64,000 nt of DNA from Paracyclopina nana. Its lineage: Eukaryota > Arthropoda > Copepoda > Cyclopoida > Cyclopettidae. Positions 9,247 through 24,200 of the stretch are shown in pieces (position 1 is the stretch's first letter; every line of letters starts with the position of its first letter). The stretch is taken from contig JAGUCH010000004.1 in assembly GCA_019096065.1 (NCBI GenBank), positions 3,410,001 through 3,474,000 of the forward strand, in the 5' to 3' direction. The position numbers and the translations under genes are program-made. Below the pieces are notes generated by a model, which saw only the letters and a list, made by a program, of their open reading frames with translations, searched no databases and was not told the DNA's origin.

Positions 9247-12200
9247 TTACGACTTAGAAACAAGCTCAAACCATTGCCTTATGGAATCGCTTAAACTCTG
9301 CGGAAGATTGGCAATATCCTTTAGAATAAGGTAAAATGGGAATGGGAATTGTTCAAGATAGGGCACAACTTTGGGGCCGGCTGACTCGTCGTCAAACACA
9401 GCCATTTTCATATCAAGCACAGATTCTGTGGACTCATTTTCAATGATCACAAACACAATGAACACATTGGCGAGTCTCAAGCGTCTGATGAGCTCAAGCA
9501 CTTTGTCTTTGCCTTCGTTGTAAATTCCTCTGCCATCGGAGAGAATAAGCAAAAGCTGAGCTGTGGATGATCCATACGAAGTCTTGAACATTGTCTCTGC
9601 TACCTTCATCATTTTCATGAAGCAAGTGGCATCTTGCTCATAGTTGCACGTTTTCAGTAAACGAACACCATCCTCTTGAGAAAATTTACCCTAGAAAATG
9701 CAATCCCGTGAAAATGGCTTGCGTAAAATAGAGAGATTAAAAGCTTTTACCTGTAACTGTTGCACAATTTCAGCCGTCTGACCAAACTTGATGATACCAA
9801 GCTTTCCCACTTCCAGGGAAGACAATGTCTGGCAAAGGATAACCAGACTTTGATCCACAATCTGGTTCACATTATGAACTCGCATACTGACAGAGTCGTC
9901 GACAGCAACTATGACATTGTAATTCCTCTTTGAGGGCTTGGTTCTTCGGAGCCAAATCTTGTCTTTTCGGTAGTTGGATGCAATGAACGGAATCACCTTC
10001 CTCATGTTGATTCGTTTTCCACTTTTGTAATCACCACGGAAGCGAGTGGCCTTTGTGGCCTCAAGAATCAACCTGAGTTGCTCTGTGAGGTTTTGAGTCA
10101 ATTCACCAGTGGAATGGCAAAGAGAAAGCCAACGATTAACCTCTTCAGAGGAGTAGGACAAGCTTTCAGAAATACTGCCAATTTGATCAAGAGCAAGCAT
10201 TTCCTGGTCACCACTTGATGATCCACCAACAATTGGAGCAGAAGCTCCAAAAATGGTATCAGAGCTTCGCATGACGTCGGTGGTGTTTACTGTGATTGCT
10301 TCCTTCAATTTAGAAAGGTCCAGAGACTTTCCCTCTCGTTTCTCAATGTCATCTTCATATTTGTAATCTTTGAGCTTGTTGGCTATCTCAGGGTCAGTGT
10401 CTATATCAATGGCATCGATTGTGTTGACTGTTTTCTCATTCTTTTTGTCATTTGCTCGAGAATATTCCTGAGAGATGACCTCCGTCTCAGCCATATCCTG
10501 GTCGTCATCGTTCGTCAGGGGTAAACGCTTTATCTCTTCATCGACTTCATCGGTGACAAGAGCTTCATTACTTTCTGCAGCTTTACAGTCATCCTCTGGC
10601 TTGACCTCATCCTCAGCATTGGCCTTGTCTTCTTCTGCTGACATACCTTCAGTTGCATTTTGAGTTTTGTCCTCATTTTCCTCATCAGGCATTTGATCGC
10701 CCTTTTCTTTGGTTTTGCTGGGATCGTTTTTGTCCTTGGCACTTTGGTCCTCTGCAGCTTTTTCTTCGGTATCTGAGGTATTCTCATCATCTCCTGCATT
10801 TCCTTGACTTTTCGTGATGTCAAACTTGTCTTCTTCGTGATTGTCATCGTCCACATCTTGAGCCTGGTCCTCAAAGTCCGGCAGACGAACTTCCTCTTCT
10901 GGAGGAGCTTCTTCATCGCTAGCATCATCATCTTTATTGTCAGCCTCTTCCTCAATGCCATCCATAGCGTCCATATCAAGATCTTCTGGCTCAGGTGGCT
11001 CATTCTGCCCGTAAGTTTCATCGGCCATTTCGGCCTCTTCTTCGTTCTCAAATTCCTCATCTTTACGAGTTCTCTTGTCCTCGTCTTCAGGGACAGGAGG
11101 AGGCTGCTGCACCTCATCATTATTGTCGTCGTCGTGACCTTCCTTGCTCTGCTCTTGTTGCTTGCTTGACTTTTCACTTGGCTCATTATTCTCATTCTTG
11201 GACTCCTTCTCCTCCTCCTCTTCCTCTTCTTTGCCGTCCCAAAAGTCCTCATCGATTTCCCCATCAGCATCACCTTCTTCGGCGTCCATTTTCTCCTCCT
11301 CTTCAGCCTTTTCATCCTCCTCATCACTGTTATCATCTGGGTTGTCTTCGTTTTCCGGAGTTTGAGGATTTTCATCCTCCACATTGTCGACTTCAAACCC
11401 ATCCTCCTCTTTTTTGTCTTGGGGACCATCATCTTCTTCCTTGTCCTCGTTACTGGCATTTGGACGCTCAGCAGAGTCAAAAATGTCCTCTGATTCCACA
11501 TCCGTAGTGGTTGCTTGCCCACCATCACCATCGCCAAGACCACAACCGCTTTCGCCTTTCTCTTCCTGCTCAGCCTTGCTCTCGTTTTGGTCTTCGTCAG
11601 CCTCCTTGTACGCATAGTCCAGCATCAATTTGAACGTCTTGGAGCACTCGCGTAGGTATGCAGCTCCATTTGAATAGAGCTTTAGACCAGTATTGAACAA
11701 GCAAGCCCACAACGACAAGTAGCTTTCAAAGATGAGCAAATCCAATTTTTCTTGATGAGTCAAGTGTTTTGCCATTAAGTGAATGGCTTGGATGGCTACA
11801 GAGAAAGATTCAATGTCTAGGATTTGTAGACAGTCTTCAAATTCCCTCATGAGTTGAAGAAGAGACCAATTCGGATCAATTGCAGACAGCCTCTTCAAAA
11901 CGTTTTGTATCAGCAAGCAGCATTCCTTCATTTCCCTTTGAAGGGAAGCTTGAAATGCAGCCATTAAACTTGCCTCTTGCTTTGAAGGCGTTTTCTCCTG
12001 AGGTACCCTTGTCAGCAATGATACTAGATCCATGAAAACTGATTTCAGACATGGATGCATATCTGGATATTCAAGGGAAGCAAGCTTTGTCTGGCAGCTC
12101 AATATAGCATCAACTAGGCCACTATTCACAGCTTGGATGATTTCCACACAGACATTTTTCAATGGGTTGGCATGTTCTATGAGAATTTTGGTGGAGTCAT

Positions 12201-15200
12201 TGCAGCACAGTCCCAAAATAAGTCTAGCTTTAGCAAACACGTTGCTCTTCCATCCATCTAATCTTAAGTTGGTAGAACGGATGACAGCAAGCTTTTTTAT
12301 AGCTGCTGTAGCTTTCAGCGAATGCTCCAAATTTTTGGCCAAGACTCTGGAAATTTTCAAGTGGCTCAAAATCCCATGGGACACAATTTGCAACCCTGTC
12401 CGGCAAAAGCTGTACGCTTTTACTTGAGATTTTCTCGGAATCATCATTGCACTAGAGACGTCCTCAAATGGATGCAAAGCTTGAAATAATGGTAGCAGCA
12501 TTTGAATAACACTAGATGAAGTTGGAATATGTTGCAGCACTTGGAAAATCTGAATATCAAGGCTAGATCCAGAAGACTTGAGGAATCCAGCATCTTTCAA
12601 GTTGGTCATCATGCCTGATGCTTTAGTTTTGGCCACGTGAAATGTCAGCTTTTGCTCACCACCTTTCAGCTCGCCAGTCAAAGTCTTTACTTCTTCGCAC
12701 CAATCATTAAGCCTCTCAAAAAAGGTGGGAAGGCTGGCTTCTAGACCAGCAACAGTCGAAGATATTTTGCCGACAAACCGATTGCGGGCAATTGGAATTT
12801 CACTAGAGATAACTCCAGAGTCTTCACTAGTTAAAGCGAAATTCTGTTTGACCTCATAACACTCATTGTCACTTCTCATTTCGAAAGCAGCTCTTGCCAT
12901 ACCTAAAGATGCTTCTTGCACCTTTTTGAAGGTGTCTCTCGCTATGGCATTTGCATTTTTGAAGTGGTTCGAAATGTTGGCCTCATCATACAACCTCTTG
13001 TTTGACTTGATCTGAACTTGGAAGGTTTTCTTGAGATTTTGCTTGCTCTGTGCCAATTTTCGGCCCACGCTGGCTTCAAAGGTTTCATAGTAGGTCAAAG
13101 TTGTCCGAATTCGCCTTGCGAGCTCAGGCTCGTCATGCTCAATTTGGGTTAGCAAGATGCGAATGCAACGTAACCGCGCGTTGAAATCTCCACAGAAGGC
13201 ATTGTGGCAAAACAGCATAAACGGCACAGTTGCCGCCTCAAGCATTTTGTGAGGCTTAGCCAAGAATGGCAAAATGGACTGAAGGCAATTATCCACCCCA
13301 AATTGGAGGCTTTGAGTGATTTTTCCATCTAGTTCACTCCATTGATGAAACTCTTTTCTCCAGGAAATGATCAAAGATGCCATTTCAGTGGTAGGAATCA
13401 TCCGATGTGACACAGCGTTTCGGTTCCACTCTGCAAAAGTGGAGTAAATTCTCTCCAAAGGCACAATCATTCTAGCCTTGCTTTCTTGCACAGGACGACT
13501 CAAGCTGCTCGATAAGGATTTCAGTGCATCACTCGCAAAAGGATCAATGTCTTCATCTTCTTGGTCGTCAGGGACTTCAAAGCGATCAATGACAAACCTT
13601 TGGATGTGAAGGAGAATTTTTTCCAGGTCTTGGTGTCTCATGTAGGCGTCGTTGAGTATCTTCTGGTGAGATTTGGCGGCGTCATGCAGAATTTGGAACG
13701 CCCTTAAATTCTCTAAGTCCGAAAGCGTCTCGTTCTGCGCCATTTCCAGGATATCATGAAAATCATTGCTCTCACTAACAGAAGGAGACAAGTGGATATC
13801 CCTGAGTGTCCATCTAGGCTTGCCATATTGAGTTTTCTCCACTAGTGATTCTGTTAACCTCAATTTATCATAGAGAGTTATTTGATCAACTCTCCAGCTA
13901 CGTTCGCACTCCTCTCGTAAAAGTCTCAGCCCAGTCACTACGTTGATGCAACCCCACAATATTGGGGCTAAAACATCGGAGAAAGAGGCAAATCTGAGAG
14001 GCACAGTAAAGGTAAAAGCCATGACCGATTTGGTCCAAGTGTCCATTTTGCTTCTCGCCACAGCCTGCAATTGCTCATTGCCCTGAGCATTTTCCAAGCA
14101 TTCCACTAAAGCAGTCAATGTATCAAGTGAGGCAAAGGAACTTTGAAACTGACGAATTTCCGATAGCAGCTCAGCATAATTTTCATTTGAGTCTCTCTTG
14201 GGGATTCCCAATTTTGCCTCGCTTGACTCATTTTCCATTTGTCGTCTCAGCTGTTGCTTCAGATTTAAGATTGGGTGCTTCAAATTAGGATCGTGTTCAA
14301 TGGGAAATAGGGTAAGGCAAGAGGCGAGAGCTCTACAATCTAATCCCAATTGATGTGCCAAATTTTGCTTGGCTGATGACTCGATTTCGAGTTGAACAGC
14401 AATGTCAACATCGCTCCTTTCACAAGCAATATGACACGCCAAGAGACCACAATTGATCAATTTGTGGCAAAGGTTTCCACTTCCGAAATTCCTCAGAATC
14501 AAATTGACGGTGGGAGAAATGACAAACTGGTCCGACACCACCTTGAGGCATCTGTCAAATTCGACCTTTACGTAGTCTTCGATGATTCCACGTTTGGTAC
14601 TTGTCATTGCTTGGAAGGCACCTTTTCTTGACTCGAGAACTTTGGCCATGCGCCCAATTGATTGGACGACATTTTTTCCATCCTTGATCATGACACTTTT
14701 TTCGCCATTAACCAAACTGGCAAATGCTGAGCTAAAATTGATCAGCCTGTCTGAAGTGTAGCTAATCGTTTCAAATTCACTCATGAGCAATGTCGTCATT
14801 GTTTGGAGGGAAAATAAGCGCTGAGCTTCGTGCAAGCATTTCAATTCCCTTATGACAGGCTCTGAATACTTCAGTGACTCGATGAACGCAATTGGAGCAT
14901 CAATGATCTCTTGTAAAAGCCAAGGCAAAAATGAAAGCAAGTCAAAAGTCTGTGAAGCTTCGAGCACATCTTGAAACTTCATTGACTGAGCTATGTTCTT
15001 TACAGGTGATGCTTCGCAGCCGATTCGATGGCACGCGAACCTTTGGCTGCTAAAGTGGATTGCAAGAGGCTCAAAAATATTCGTTTGGTGTAGTAAAAAG
15101 GAATCAAGCTTCTTCACTTCTTCTTCCAAGTCTGGCCAAACATTGGTGCACACTGATCTCAAAGTTTTCCAAATGACAGCCAGAGTTTGGTTTTGCTTCT

Positions 15201-18200
15201 CAATGTCATCATTACTTTGTAAGCATGAGCACAATTGAGCCGCGAAATTGGCAATCACATGCACGTTCTCAAAGTTCATCATCACACTTTTTTCTTGAGT
15301 AATGCCAAGACGTTGGTGAATTGCCATGATCATTTGGAAAATGCCGTTCCAAACTTGCTTTGACAGCTCTCTTTTGGGCAATTGATCAAACTTTGAGTCC
15401 ATGGAAGTAGCAAGGGTTTCAATTTCTAAGAATGCATCAAGGAGACGCTCGTCAGCAGGCATCAATTTTGCCCTCATTGGATGCTGAAATTGTGAGCTCA
15501 ATTGCTTTTTGCACATCCATTCTCGAACTTGCCAATCACGAAGGCAACACGTCAAGAAAGGAATGAAAGCCCTGTCACTCATTATTGGGTGGAAATACTT
15601 GGAGACAACTTGCCATTGTCGCATGACAATAAATGATGAATCATATTTAGCAAGAGCACTTCCAGAAAACGACAGTCCCTCATTGCACTGAGGGCTGACA
15701 TAAATCTCAATTCCTCTATTTCTCATGGCAGGTGACAATTCACCATCCCTTGGGTCCATCGTGAGAAAAAGTCTGAAGTTGGGATGAGGCTTGACTGAGG
15801 GCACAATTCCATGATGGCAGCCCTTTTCTCCAATAGCCAGAAATCCGTTTTCTTCTAAAAGAGAATTGAGCCTGTCCAATACGGAAGGATTGCATAAGTT
15901 GGCATCGTTCAGCAGGACCCATTCTCCGTGTTGAATGGCACGGATCAATGCACTATCCAGCCATTCGAAAGAAATTTTGCTAGATTGGGCGAAGAGCTCA
16001 AATCTCCGGAGAATGTCTTTAAAACTCCTTTTGTCGTAGGTAGCCAGATTTGAGAGGAACGCTTTCAAGTCACTAGCACTGACAACATTGTCCATTTGCA
16101 TTTTTAACGCACTCAGCGTAAGTAAATGCTCTGTCGAAATTGAGGGTGACTCGAGCAACAATGACAATAGTTGTGTAGCCTCTTCTTTGAACGTTGATAT
16201 GGCGATGTCCGAGCTAGTTTGCTCAAATCCCCCCAAAAGTTCTGATGTGTCGGTGGCAGAGCTAAGCGTCAAGCAATGAATCTTATGTCCGACCAAACTA
16301 GACAATAGCTGCACGTGCCTGGACAGATCTTCTGTCTTGCCACTTCCAACCAGAATTGGCATCCAATTGTTGTTCACACACACCAAAATGCTTTCCAATG
16401 TAGCATAGTCCTCCAGTTGCACACTGCTATCCACTTGAGGCCCTTGTCTATTATTTCTTTGTGCTCTTGCACAACCAATTGCAACTGTAGTTTCATCAAG
16501 GTCTAGGATAGGATCACTCAAGTCCTTGAAGATGTCCAAGCCAAAAGCCTGTTCTATGACGCTCATGGCATCCATTTGGTCTTGTTCGGAGCGAAATCTT
16601 TCAACAAAAACCAGCTTGAGTATTCTGCCAAGCATCGTGTTATGCGCGCAGATGCCTTGACATGCACGCATCAAGTCTCGCAAATTGAATTGCCATGGGC
16701 TTCCATAGCCACCAAAACGCTTTTCTTTAACCACTGACTGGTAAAAGGCCTCTAGGACAGCAACAACGCCGTTGATCACAGATTCGGGCAAATGCTGGTG
16801 GAATCGCCATGAGCAAATGGCTTTCACGTCCTCTGCCGTGTAGTCAGTCATGTGGATTTTGACAAATCGATTGAGGAACGATTTGGGCAAATTTTTCCGT
16901 TCGCCTCCTTCCCTGGGTGGATTTTGGGTGGCAAAGATCTTGGTGGACTTGGAATCAATGGAGAAAGTCTTGTTCAGCTCAGGGATGAAGATTTGCGCTC
17001 GGTGGTCAAGGCAAGCATTGAGTCCTTCAAGAACTGACTGAGTGGCCAGGTTGAGCTCATCAAGGAGAATCCAATGACCCGCTTTCATAGCTGCTAATAG
17101 TGGCCCATCGTGCCACTCAAAAGCCATTGATTCGCCAGAGGAAGGCAAGTCACTTCCGAAAAGGTCACTAATCTCTGTCTGCTCGGACAGGTTGATTCTC
17201 ACCAGCGTGTTTCCAGTTATAGCAGCAATTGCAGCCACAATTGAAGATTTACCTACACCAGGACTTCCCTCAAGTAAAAGTGCGGTCGAATTTGGCAGCT
17301 AGAAGTAAACGAAAGAAAGCAATTAGCAATTTTTCTTAATTGCAGAATGCGAACGAAAAAAAATTAAACGGCCGTTAACGGATTTTTTTTCTGATTTGGG
17401 ATTTTTATCGATTTCATTTTGTTAGCATCCCATTTGTCAGAAAATTGATTAATTAAATATCTTCCCGAATATTCATAGAGGTGTGAAACCTGTCAATCAT
17501 ACAGGCGATGAAAGAGCGGCGTACTTTTATGCTGTAATACGATTAGCTAGTTACCTGAAGACCGCGGAGAATTTTCAACGCATTGCTAGCAACTGTGTAG
17601 CTGTAAAATTGAAAAATGCTGTTCGTGTCAACCTCCATTTTTCGAGGAATTTTGAAGGGTCCAATGGCAAAATTGTCTGGCGCGACATCGATATCACAGC
17701 TTCCCTTTGCCAGTATCCAAGCAAAGCAAGAACATGAAGGATGCGCATCAAGCAACCACTTTTCAAAAAGTGCTTTCACATCCAAGCGGAGATTTTCCAG
17801 CACATTGTCTCCTAAAATGGTCGCGAGGCCATCAGTGATGACTAAGCAAACGCCGTGCACTACGCTGCACCACAACCCAATTTTTTCTTGAGTGTGATTA
17901 ATGAAAGTCATCCAGGCCACCAAATCCCGAGTTGTGAAGGGAACTTTACGACTCACGTCTTGGCCATCATACCAAAGCATAAAATTCAAGACCACTTCAC
18001 CGATGGCGCCAGTTATACTGCTGCCAACTAGAGACTCCATAAGCGCAATCAAGTCTTGCTTGCTAGCTATGGACGGGCACCATATTTCCACAAAACGATT
18101 ACGTAGTGCTGGTGATAATTCGCGCTTGCCAAAGTCTCCTCCAGGATTCATGGTGGCGACAACTTGGAAATTGTCCTGAGCTGCAATTTTACGAACTCCA

Positions 18201-21200
18201 CCGCTGCTCTCTCCATTGTTTTGCTCCATGAGAAGAAGAGTTCTTGTGGACTCAAGTACGCTATTGAGTCTCTCCAAAACGCCATCTTCAGCCAAGGAGA
18301 TTTCATCGATGAGCAAAACATCGCCACCTTCCATGGCCTTGACAAGCGGTCCATCGGCCCACTCAAATGGACGATCTTTGCAGGTCTCCCTGTTGGGGCG
18401 GAGTCCACCCAGAAAGTCGCTGCTTTCAGTGTTCAAATGGCAATTGATGGCTCTCAATTCTCTTTGCAGCAATTGAGCAATGGACTGGCACACTCGTGTC
18501 TTCCCACAGCCTGTTTCTCCCACCAGCAAGACTGGTTCGTTGTAGCGAAACGAGTGGAGAATAAGCAAAGCTAGTCTTCTTGCACTGGAAGTCCACACCA
18601 TATCACTCAGGACTGGACTTGAGGAAATGAGCTCAGCCTCTGGTCGCATCAGAGCACCACTGAGGATTTCCTCTAAATTGACTTTACGCTTGAACACTCT
18701 TTCAATGACTTCCTTGACAACTACTTCTTCTGAGCCGTCGAGGCTGCGAGATCGGCTGGTGAGGACGAGAAAGCCCTCCTCAGCAAAGTGCTGCTCCCAA
18801 TCATAAAATCTCAAGGTCTGGTTGAACTGGCTGCACCGAAAGGCCCACCTGAAGAGGTCTCTCAAAGTTAAGAAACTGTGCTTGCCCTCGAATGTTGCAC
18901 TTTGCCTCCTTACTAGCTGAAGCTCCCTCAAGACTTGGACCAACTTCAAGCTTTGCGATCGGGCAATGGAAGCGCGTTTTTCGATGATTTCTGACAGCTC
19001 TTCAATGGGAAGCTCGCAAAAGTGCAGCTCAACAAAGCGGTTGCGAAAGGCTCTCGAGAGGGGCTTTCGGCCTCCGTAAGTGCCGGTGGGATTTTGCGTG
19101 GCAAAAAGCCTGAAATTGGGATGAGCCTTGATCAGAGTTTGCGTCTCAGGGATGAACAGCTCTCGGTTGTCATCAAGGACTCTGTTGAGCGATTCTAGGA
19201 CATCCGTGGGCGCAAGGTTGAGCTCGTCAAGAATGATCCAATAGCCATTTCGCATGGCAAGAGGCAAGACTCCCTCTTGGTAGACAAAAACGCCCTTCTC
19301 ATTCACAACATAGGAGCCAAGGTACTCTTGAACATCGGTGTGCTCATGATTGTTGACCCTGATGCAGGTGTTGCCAGTGGCCTCTGCCAAAAAGGTGATG
19401 AGGCTCGTTTTGCCCACTGATGTGTCACCCTGGAGCAGGACAGCAAAATTGCTCAAACTCACGACTCTCGCAACATCTCGCAAGTTTCTCTTGACAGAGG
19501 GAGTTAAAATGTAATCCTCCTTTGCATCCACAGGCGGATTGCTCCCACACATGATCCAGTAGCCCTCAATCTGCACATGGTTCGGAGCAGGACAAGGCAG
19601 TGACTGCTTCATGATGCTGCCACCTTTTTCACCGAGGAACACCTTCATAATCAGGGCGAACACAGCGTTGTACGAAGGCCTATCTAGCTCTGTGAGGAAG
19701 CAGAGAATGAACGCCTCGACGATGGACCTTGAAGTATTCATGCACGGATTTCGAGCAGCCACAAAGAGAGCTCTGCAAAGGGTTCGCAGTGAAAAGGTTG
19801 GCTGGTGTCCCGTCCCATCCATAAGTGTGGTCTTGGCCAACTTCTTCACAGAGTTGAAAAACTTGACAATCCGATTGAGCACATTGGGCGACTTCACATC
19901 CAGAGGCTTCAAATAGTCTTGAACGATGAGGAGCAGATCCTTGTCATTGCAGGGCTCTTCGATGTAGTACTCGGTGAACCGTGTGCGAATGATGCCACTC
20001 AACTCCTTTTTGCCAACGTCAGTAGACGGGTTCATGCAAGCAAATACTCGAAAGTCGGCATGCTTTCGCACGGGCTGCCCGTCGTTGCCTTGAATGCTGA
20101 TTTCAGTCATGTCCGGATTGAGCATTTCGGCTATGCAGTCCAACACATCCGACTCAGCCATGTTGATTTCATCTAGGAGAATCCAATGGCCTTGGGCCAC
20201 AGCTGTGGTCAAGACTCCTCTGATGAAGGCAAAGTAGAGACGATTGTCAGCAGACACCGCTTTGGCCACTCGGTCAATGCGCTTGATCAAATCGGACCAT
20301 TCGTTGCTTTTCACTTGCCTGGAAGAATGCTGGATCAAGGTGATGAGATCTTGCCACCTTTTATGCCTACGGCAGTTGGCCAGGTGGGCCAAGAATTTGG
20401 CATTCTTCTTTGAGTCGAATGTGGCTTCGAAAAGCTCAATGAAGTCCGAGTACAAAGGGTTGACATAGTGTTCAGCACTCACAGGTTTGATGCCACCAAT
20501 CAGGTCAGAGCTTTCAGTTTGCTGGTTAAGATTGACAGCTGTCATCTCATGCCCAGTCAGAGTCGCAAGATATTGAATAGCTGACGTTTTACCCACTCCT
20601 GTCTCACCCACTATGAGAGAAGGCTCCCTATTCTTGATGCACATGGCGATGAACTCGAGCAGCCTGGCTGCTGATCTGGTCAGAAAATAAGGCCGCCCTT
20701 CATTCGCGGTCTTGATCGTGTTGCGCTCCAAAAGGACTCGTCCAATTTTGACAGTATCCTTATTAAGGTGAAGCGAGGGAGTTCTTTTTTCAATCAGTTC
20801 ATATCCCTCACTGGTGATGTTGAATAAGTACGCCAGATTTTTGGCCCTTTGGAGGTCACCGTTTTCGGCTTTCCCAAGGTGAGCACAGAAGCAGTCGAGG
20901 CCTTCAACAACAAAGTCTTCTGCAGTGAAGTTGTCACGGCTGCTACACCTTTGGCACCACTTGATCAAATCACGGATAGTGAAAGGCCTTTGACGCGCGT
21001 CACGAACACCAAGCTTGCTCTCTTCAATGCTCATGAAGTAGGCAATCATCTTGGACACAACCACAGAGAGCTTTGGGAACAAAGCACTCAGTAGAGAGAC
21101 CAGCTCAGGCTCACTCCATTGAGAGAGGGCTGTCACTTTTAGCTGCTTGCTCAACTTGGTGATTCTCAGCTTTCCCAAATCATCCGCTGGGGACCTTGAT

Positions 21201-24200
21201 GTGAGGAAAAGCATAAATTCCGGATGAGCTTGCAGCACTTGTCCCCTGGCCAAGATGTGGAGCTCACGCCTTTGGATTAAGGGCTCGAGTATGGCAAGAG
21301 CATCAGGAGGGGCCTGGTCCACATCTTCAACGAGCAACCAAGCTCCAGACAAGACAGCCTTTGTTATCACTCCGTTGCTCCATGTGAACTGGCCAGGGAC
21401 ATCTTGGCAAGAATAGCTTCCAATCAGAGCCTTGCCGTCAATCTGATCATTCATGGCTACCCGAAAGAAGTTATCGAGCTCCTTGTGGCCCGTAAGGCTT
21501 GCCAAATGCTCGACAATTTTGGTTTTCCCACAGCCAAGTGGACCCTGCAAAAAATTATATATTTTTTTTACCTTGGCTATATTTAAACCATCGCGAAATT
21601 AACCACTTTAAAACCATTTAAAAGGCTCACTTTGCTATATCATAACTCGATTGCTACTCTTTATATGCCCAGGATCCTGTCTATTGCTACTCTTCATATG
21701 CCCAGGATCCTGGGCATAGGCATTGTGACAAGATGCACTTTTTGCACTTTTTTCATTAATAAAGCAAAAAGCGAATCAAAAAGTCACTAGAATCAAAGCT
21801 CAAGAAAGAAAATTATTTTACCGACATGATAGCCAGCAAAGTATGCTGATATGAAGTGTTAAGCTAATGCTCAGTACCAATTGGGAAAGCCACAAACCCT
21901 TTGCTTTCCAATGTTTAGGCCAGAATTGCGCGCCCCATCTACTTAGCTGCTGAACTATCTAGTTTGCTCAGTCAGCATTGAGATGCTCCATGTTTTCCTT
22001 ATTGCTCAACTACAGTTTCTCACTTGTTACCTTACTTCTGAACCAATAACAACTACCTTGATACCTTGGATTTACTGCCCTATAATTGGCCTATTTGTTT
22101 ATGTGTTCCATTTATCTACCATGATGTGTTCTTGTGTTCTGCATTGAGTCCATCTGACTCTCCCTATCGGGATGATAAGGTGGCAAGTCATATGGGGTCT
22201 ATCTGACCCTGGTCTATCCGACCAATCTGGCTCTTCAGCCATGTATTTTGCCTGCCACAGTAGCAGCTCACCAATGCATGTATTTAGCGTCAGCTAAGGG
22301 GGCATTTCCAGCCGAAACATCCAACAATTAAAATTAACCTGAAATATTTTTGGTCTTGGAGTTATAAGCCTTTGCACTAGTCCTATTTTATTTGCATAAC
22401 TCCTTAGAATCGGGCTGTGGACCATCTTAACAAACATTGAAAATGAGTTCAGATAAAAGAAATTGTCCAAAAGATTATGCTTATGCTTCTCAAGTGCAAT
22501 GTGATAAGAAAAAAAACATTTATCGTTTTGCGCCAAAGTAAAACGAGAAATGGGCCGTGAAAATAAAACGCAAAAATTCGCGCATAGGTGCGAATATTTT
22601 GCGATTTATCTATTTAACGTTTTTATGCTTTACCCATGCCCATTTTTAAGTAATTTTAGAGCCTCCAACCCTGTAAAATATTGGTGTGGAAAAAACATCC
22701 TTAGAACCGCTCGCGAACCGCTAAAATAACCTGTAATCATCAGAGCAAAAGATTTTGATAAGAGTATCTCGTTCTAAACAACAGCTGAACTTTTTTTGGG
22801 AAAAATATATTAAGGTACAGCTCAAACTACAGCTCCGAACGGAACAAAAATTTGAGGTGTTCAAGGTTTCTCGGTAACACTACAAAATACCTAATAAAAA
22901 AAATAGCATACAGAAAAAAAACAGAATTCAAGGAGAAAAGGAGATGTCTCAAAATTGGCATTTGGCGCGTGGGATTTCTCCACATATGCATAAGAGGAAT
23001 GAAGTTAAGTTTAGCGAGCTGCTGCAGCATCCTCGCCACTGACCCAACTAACACTGACCTTATGTACACGCGGAGAAATCCCGTGCGCCAAATGCCGATT
23101 TTGAGACATCCCCTTTTTCTTATATTTTTTACTACTAGAGTCTATGCAGATTTTTCTAGCTATGTAGTGTTTTGACTATCTATGATTCAGCAAGGCTAGC
23201 AATCTTTGCGATGTTTCGTCATATTTTAACTTTTGAGGGCACCATATTGTCCCTGAAGGCTCTCTTTGTAGCATGTGTTCTCCCTTAGACTTTACTCGAG
23301 TGCAACTTCAATTACTTTTGCACCAAGCACATCACCCAGAATGCACAGAAACATAGCTCTGTTCAAATGCGAATCCGCACAAGTACGAAAAGTATTTTTT
23401 TCAAAGTAAGACTGCGATCACTTCGAGCAAAGACTGTTGAAAGACTTTATGTCAAAAGTCTCATTAACTATAAAAAACCACATACATAGTATATATCACA
23501 CTGCAGTGAGTTTATATGCCGATTTCACGCGCTCGGAAAAAAGTCGCAAAATCAAAGTAGCACCTCTTTTTTACAAGCCGTTGCCCGTAGGCTAAAAATA
23601 CAAAAAAGCACAAGGGTGAACAAGTAAGTTTTGCTCAATTTGAGCAAAATTGTTATTAAACTGAATTTGCCCAAATCAATTTTTGGCCAAAAATTACTTT
23701 TTCTTCGACAAATTTGAATCTTTATCAGTCAATTTGCGGCTAGGACTGCATACCCAACCTTCAAATACTCCCAAAACAAGATTATACAAGAATACATTAA
23801 CAATAAATAAGTAGTCAAAGCATTGTTCATAAAGATTTGATGCACATGAAACAATCTGAACAATCTGAACAAACTGAACATTCTGAACAATCTGAACAAT
23901 CCGAACAATCTGAACAATCTGAACAATGTGAACAAACTGAACATTCTGAACAATCTGAACAATCCGAACAATCTGAACAAACTGAGGAAACTGAACAATC
24001 CGAACAATCCAAACATTCTGAACATTCTGAACAATCCGAACATTCTGAACAATCTGAACAATCTGAACAATCCAAACAATCTGAACATTCTGAACAATCT
24101 GAACAATCCGAACAATCTGAACAATCTGAACATTCTGAACAATCTGAACATTCTGAACAATCTGAACAATCTGAACAATCAGAACAATCTGAACAATCTG

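Noticed and set aside
10530-11615. 361-codon Arg/Lys/Met-rich frame and several plus-strand frames inside the MDN1 acidic region
   Set aside because: Shadows of the Glu/Asp-rich midasin segment (GA-rich codons read in other frames).
22939-23113. Hairpin read as a structured noncoding RNA or microRNA precursor
   Set aside because: Ends are long near-perfect inverted repeats typical of a MITE; no further support for an RNA gene.
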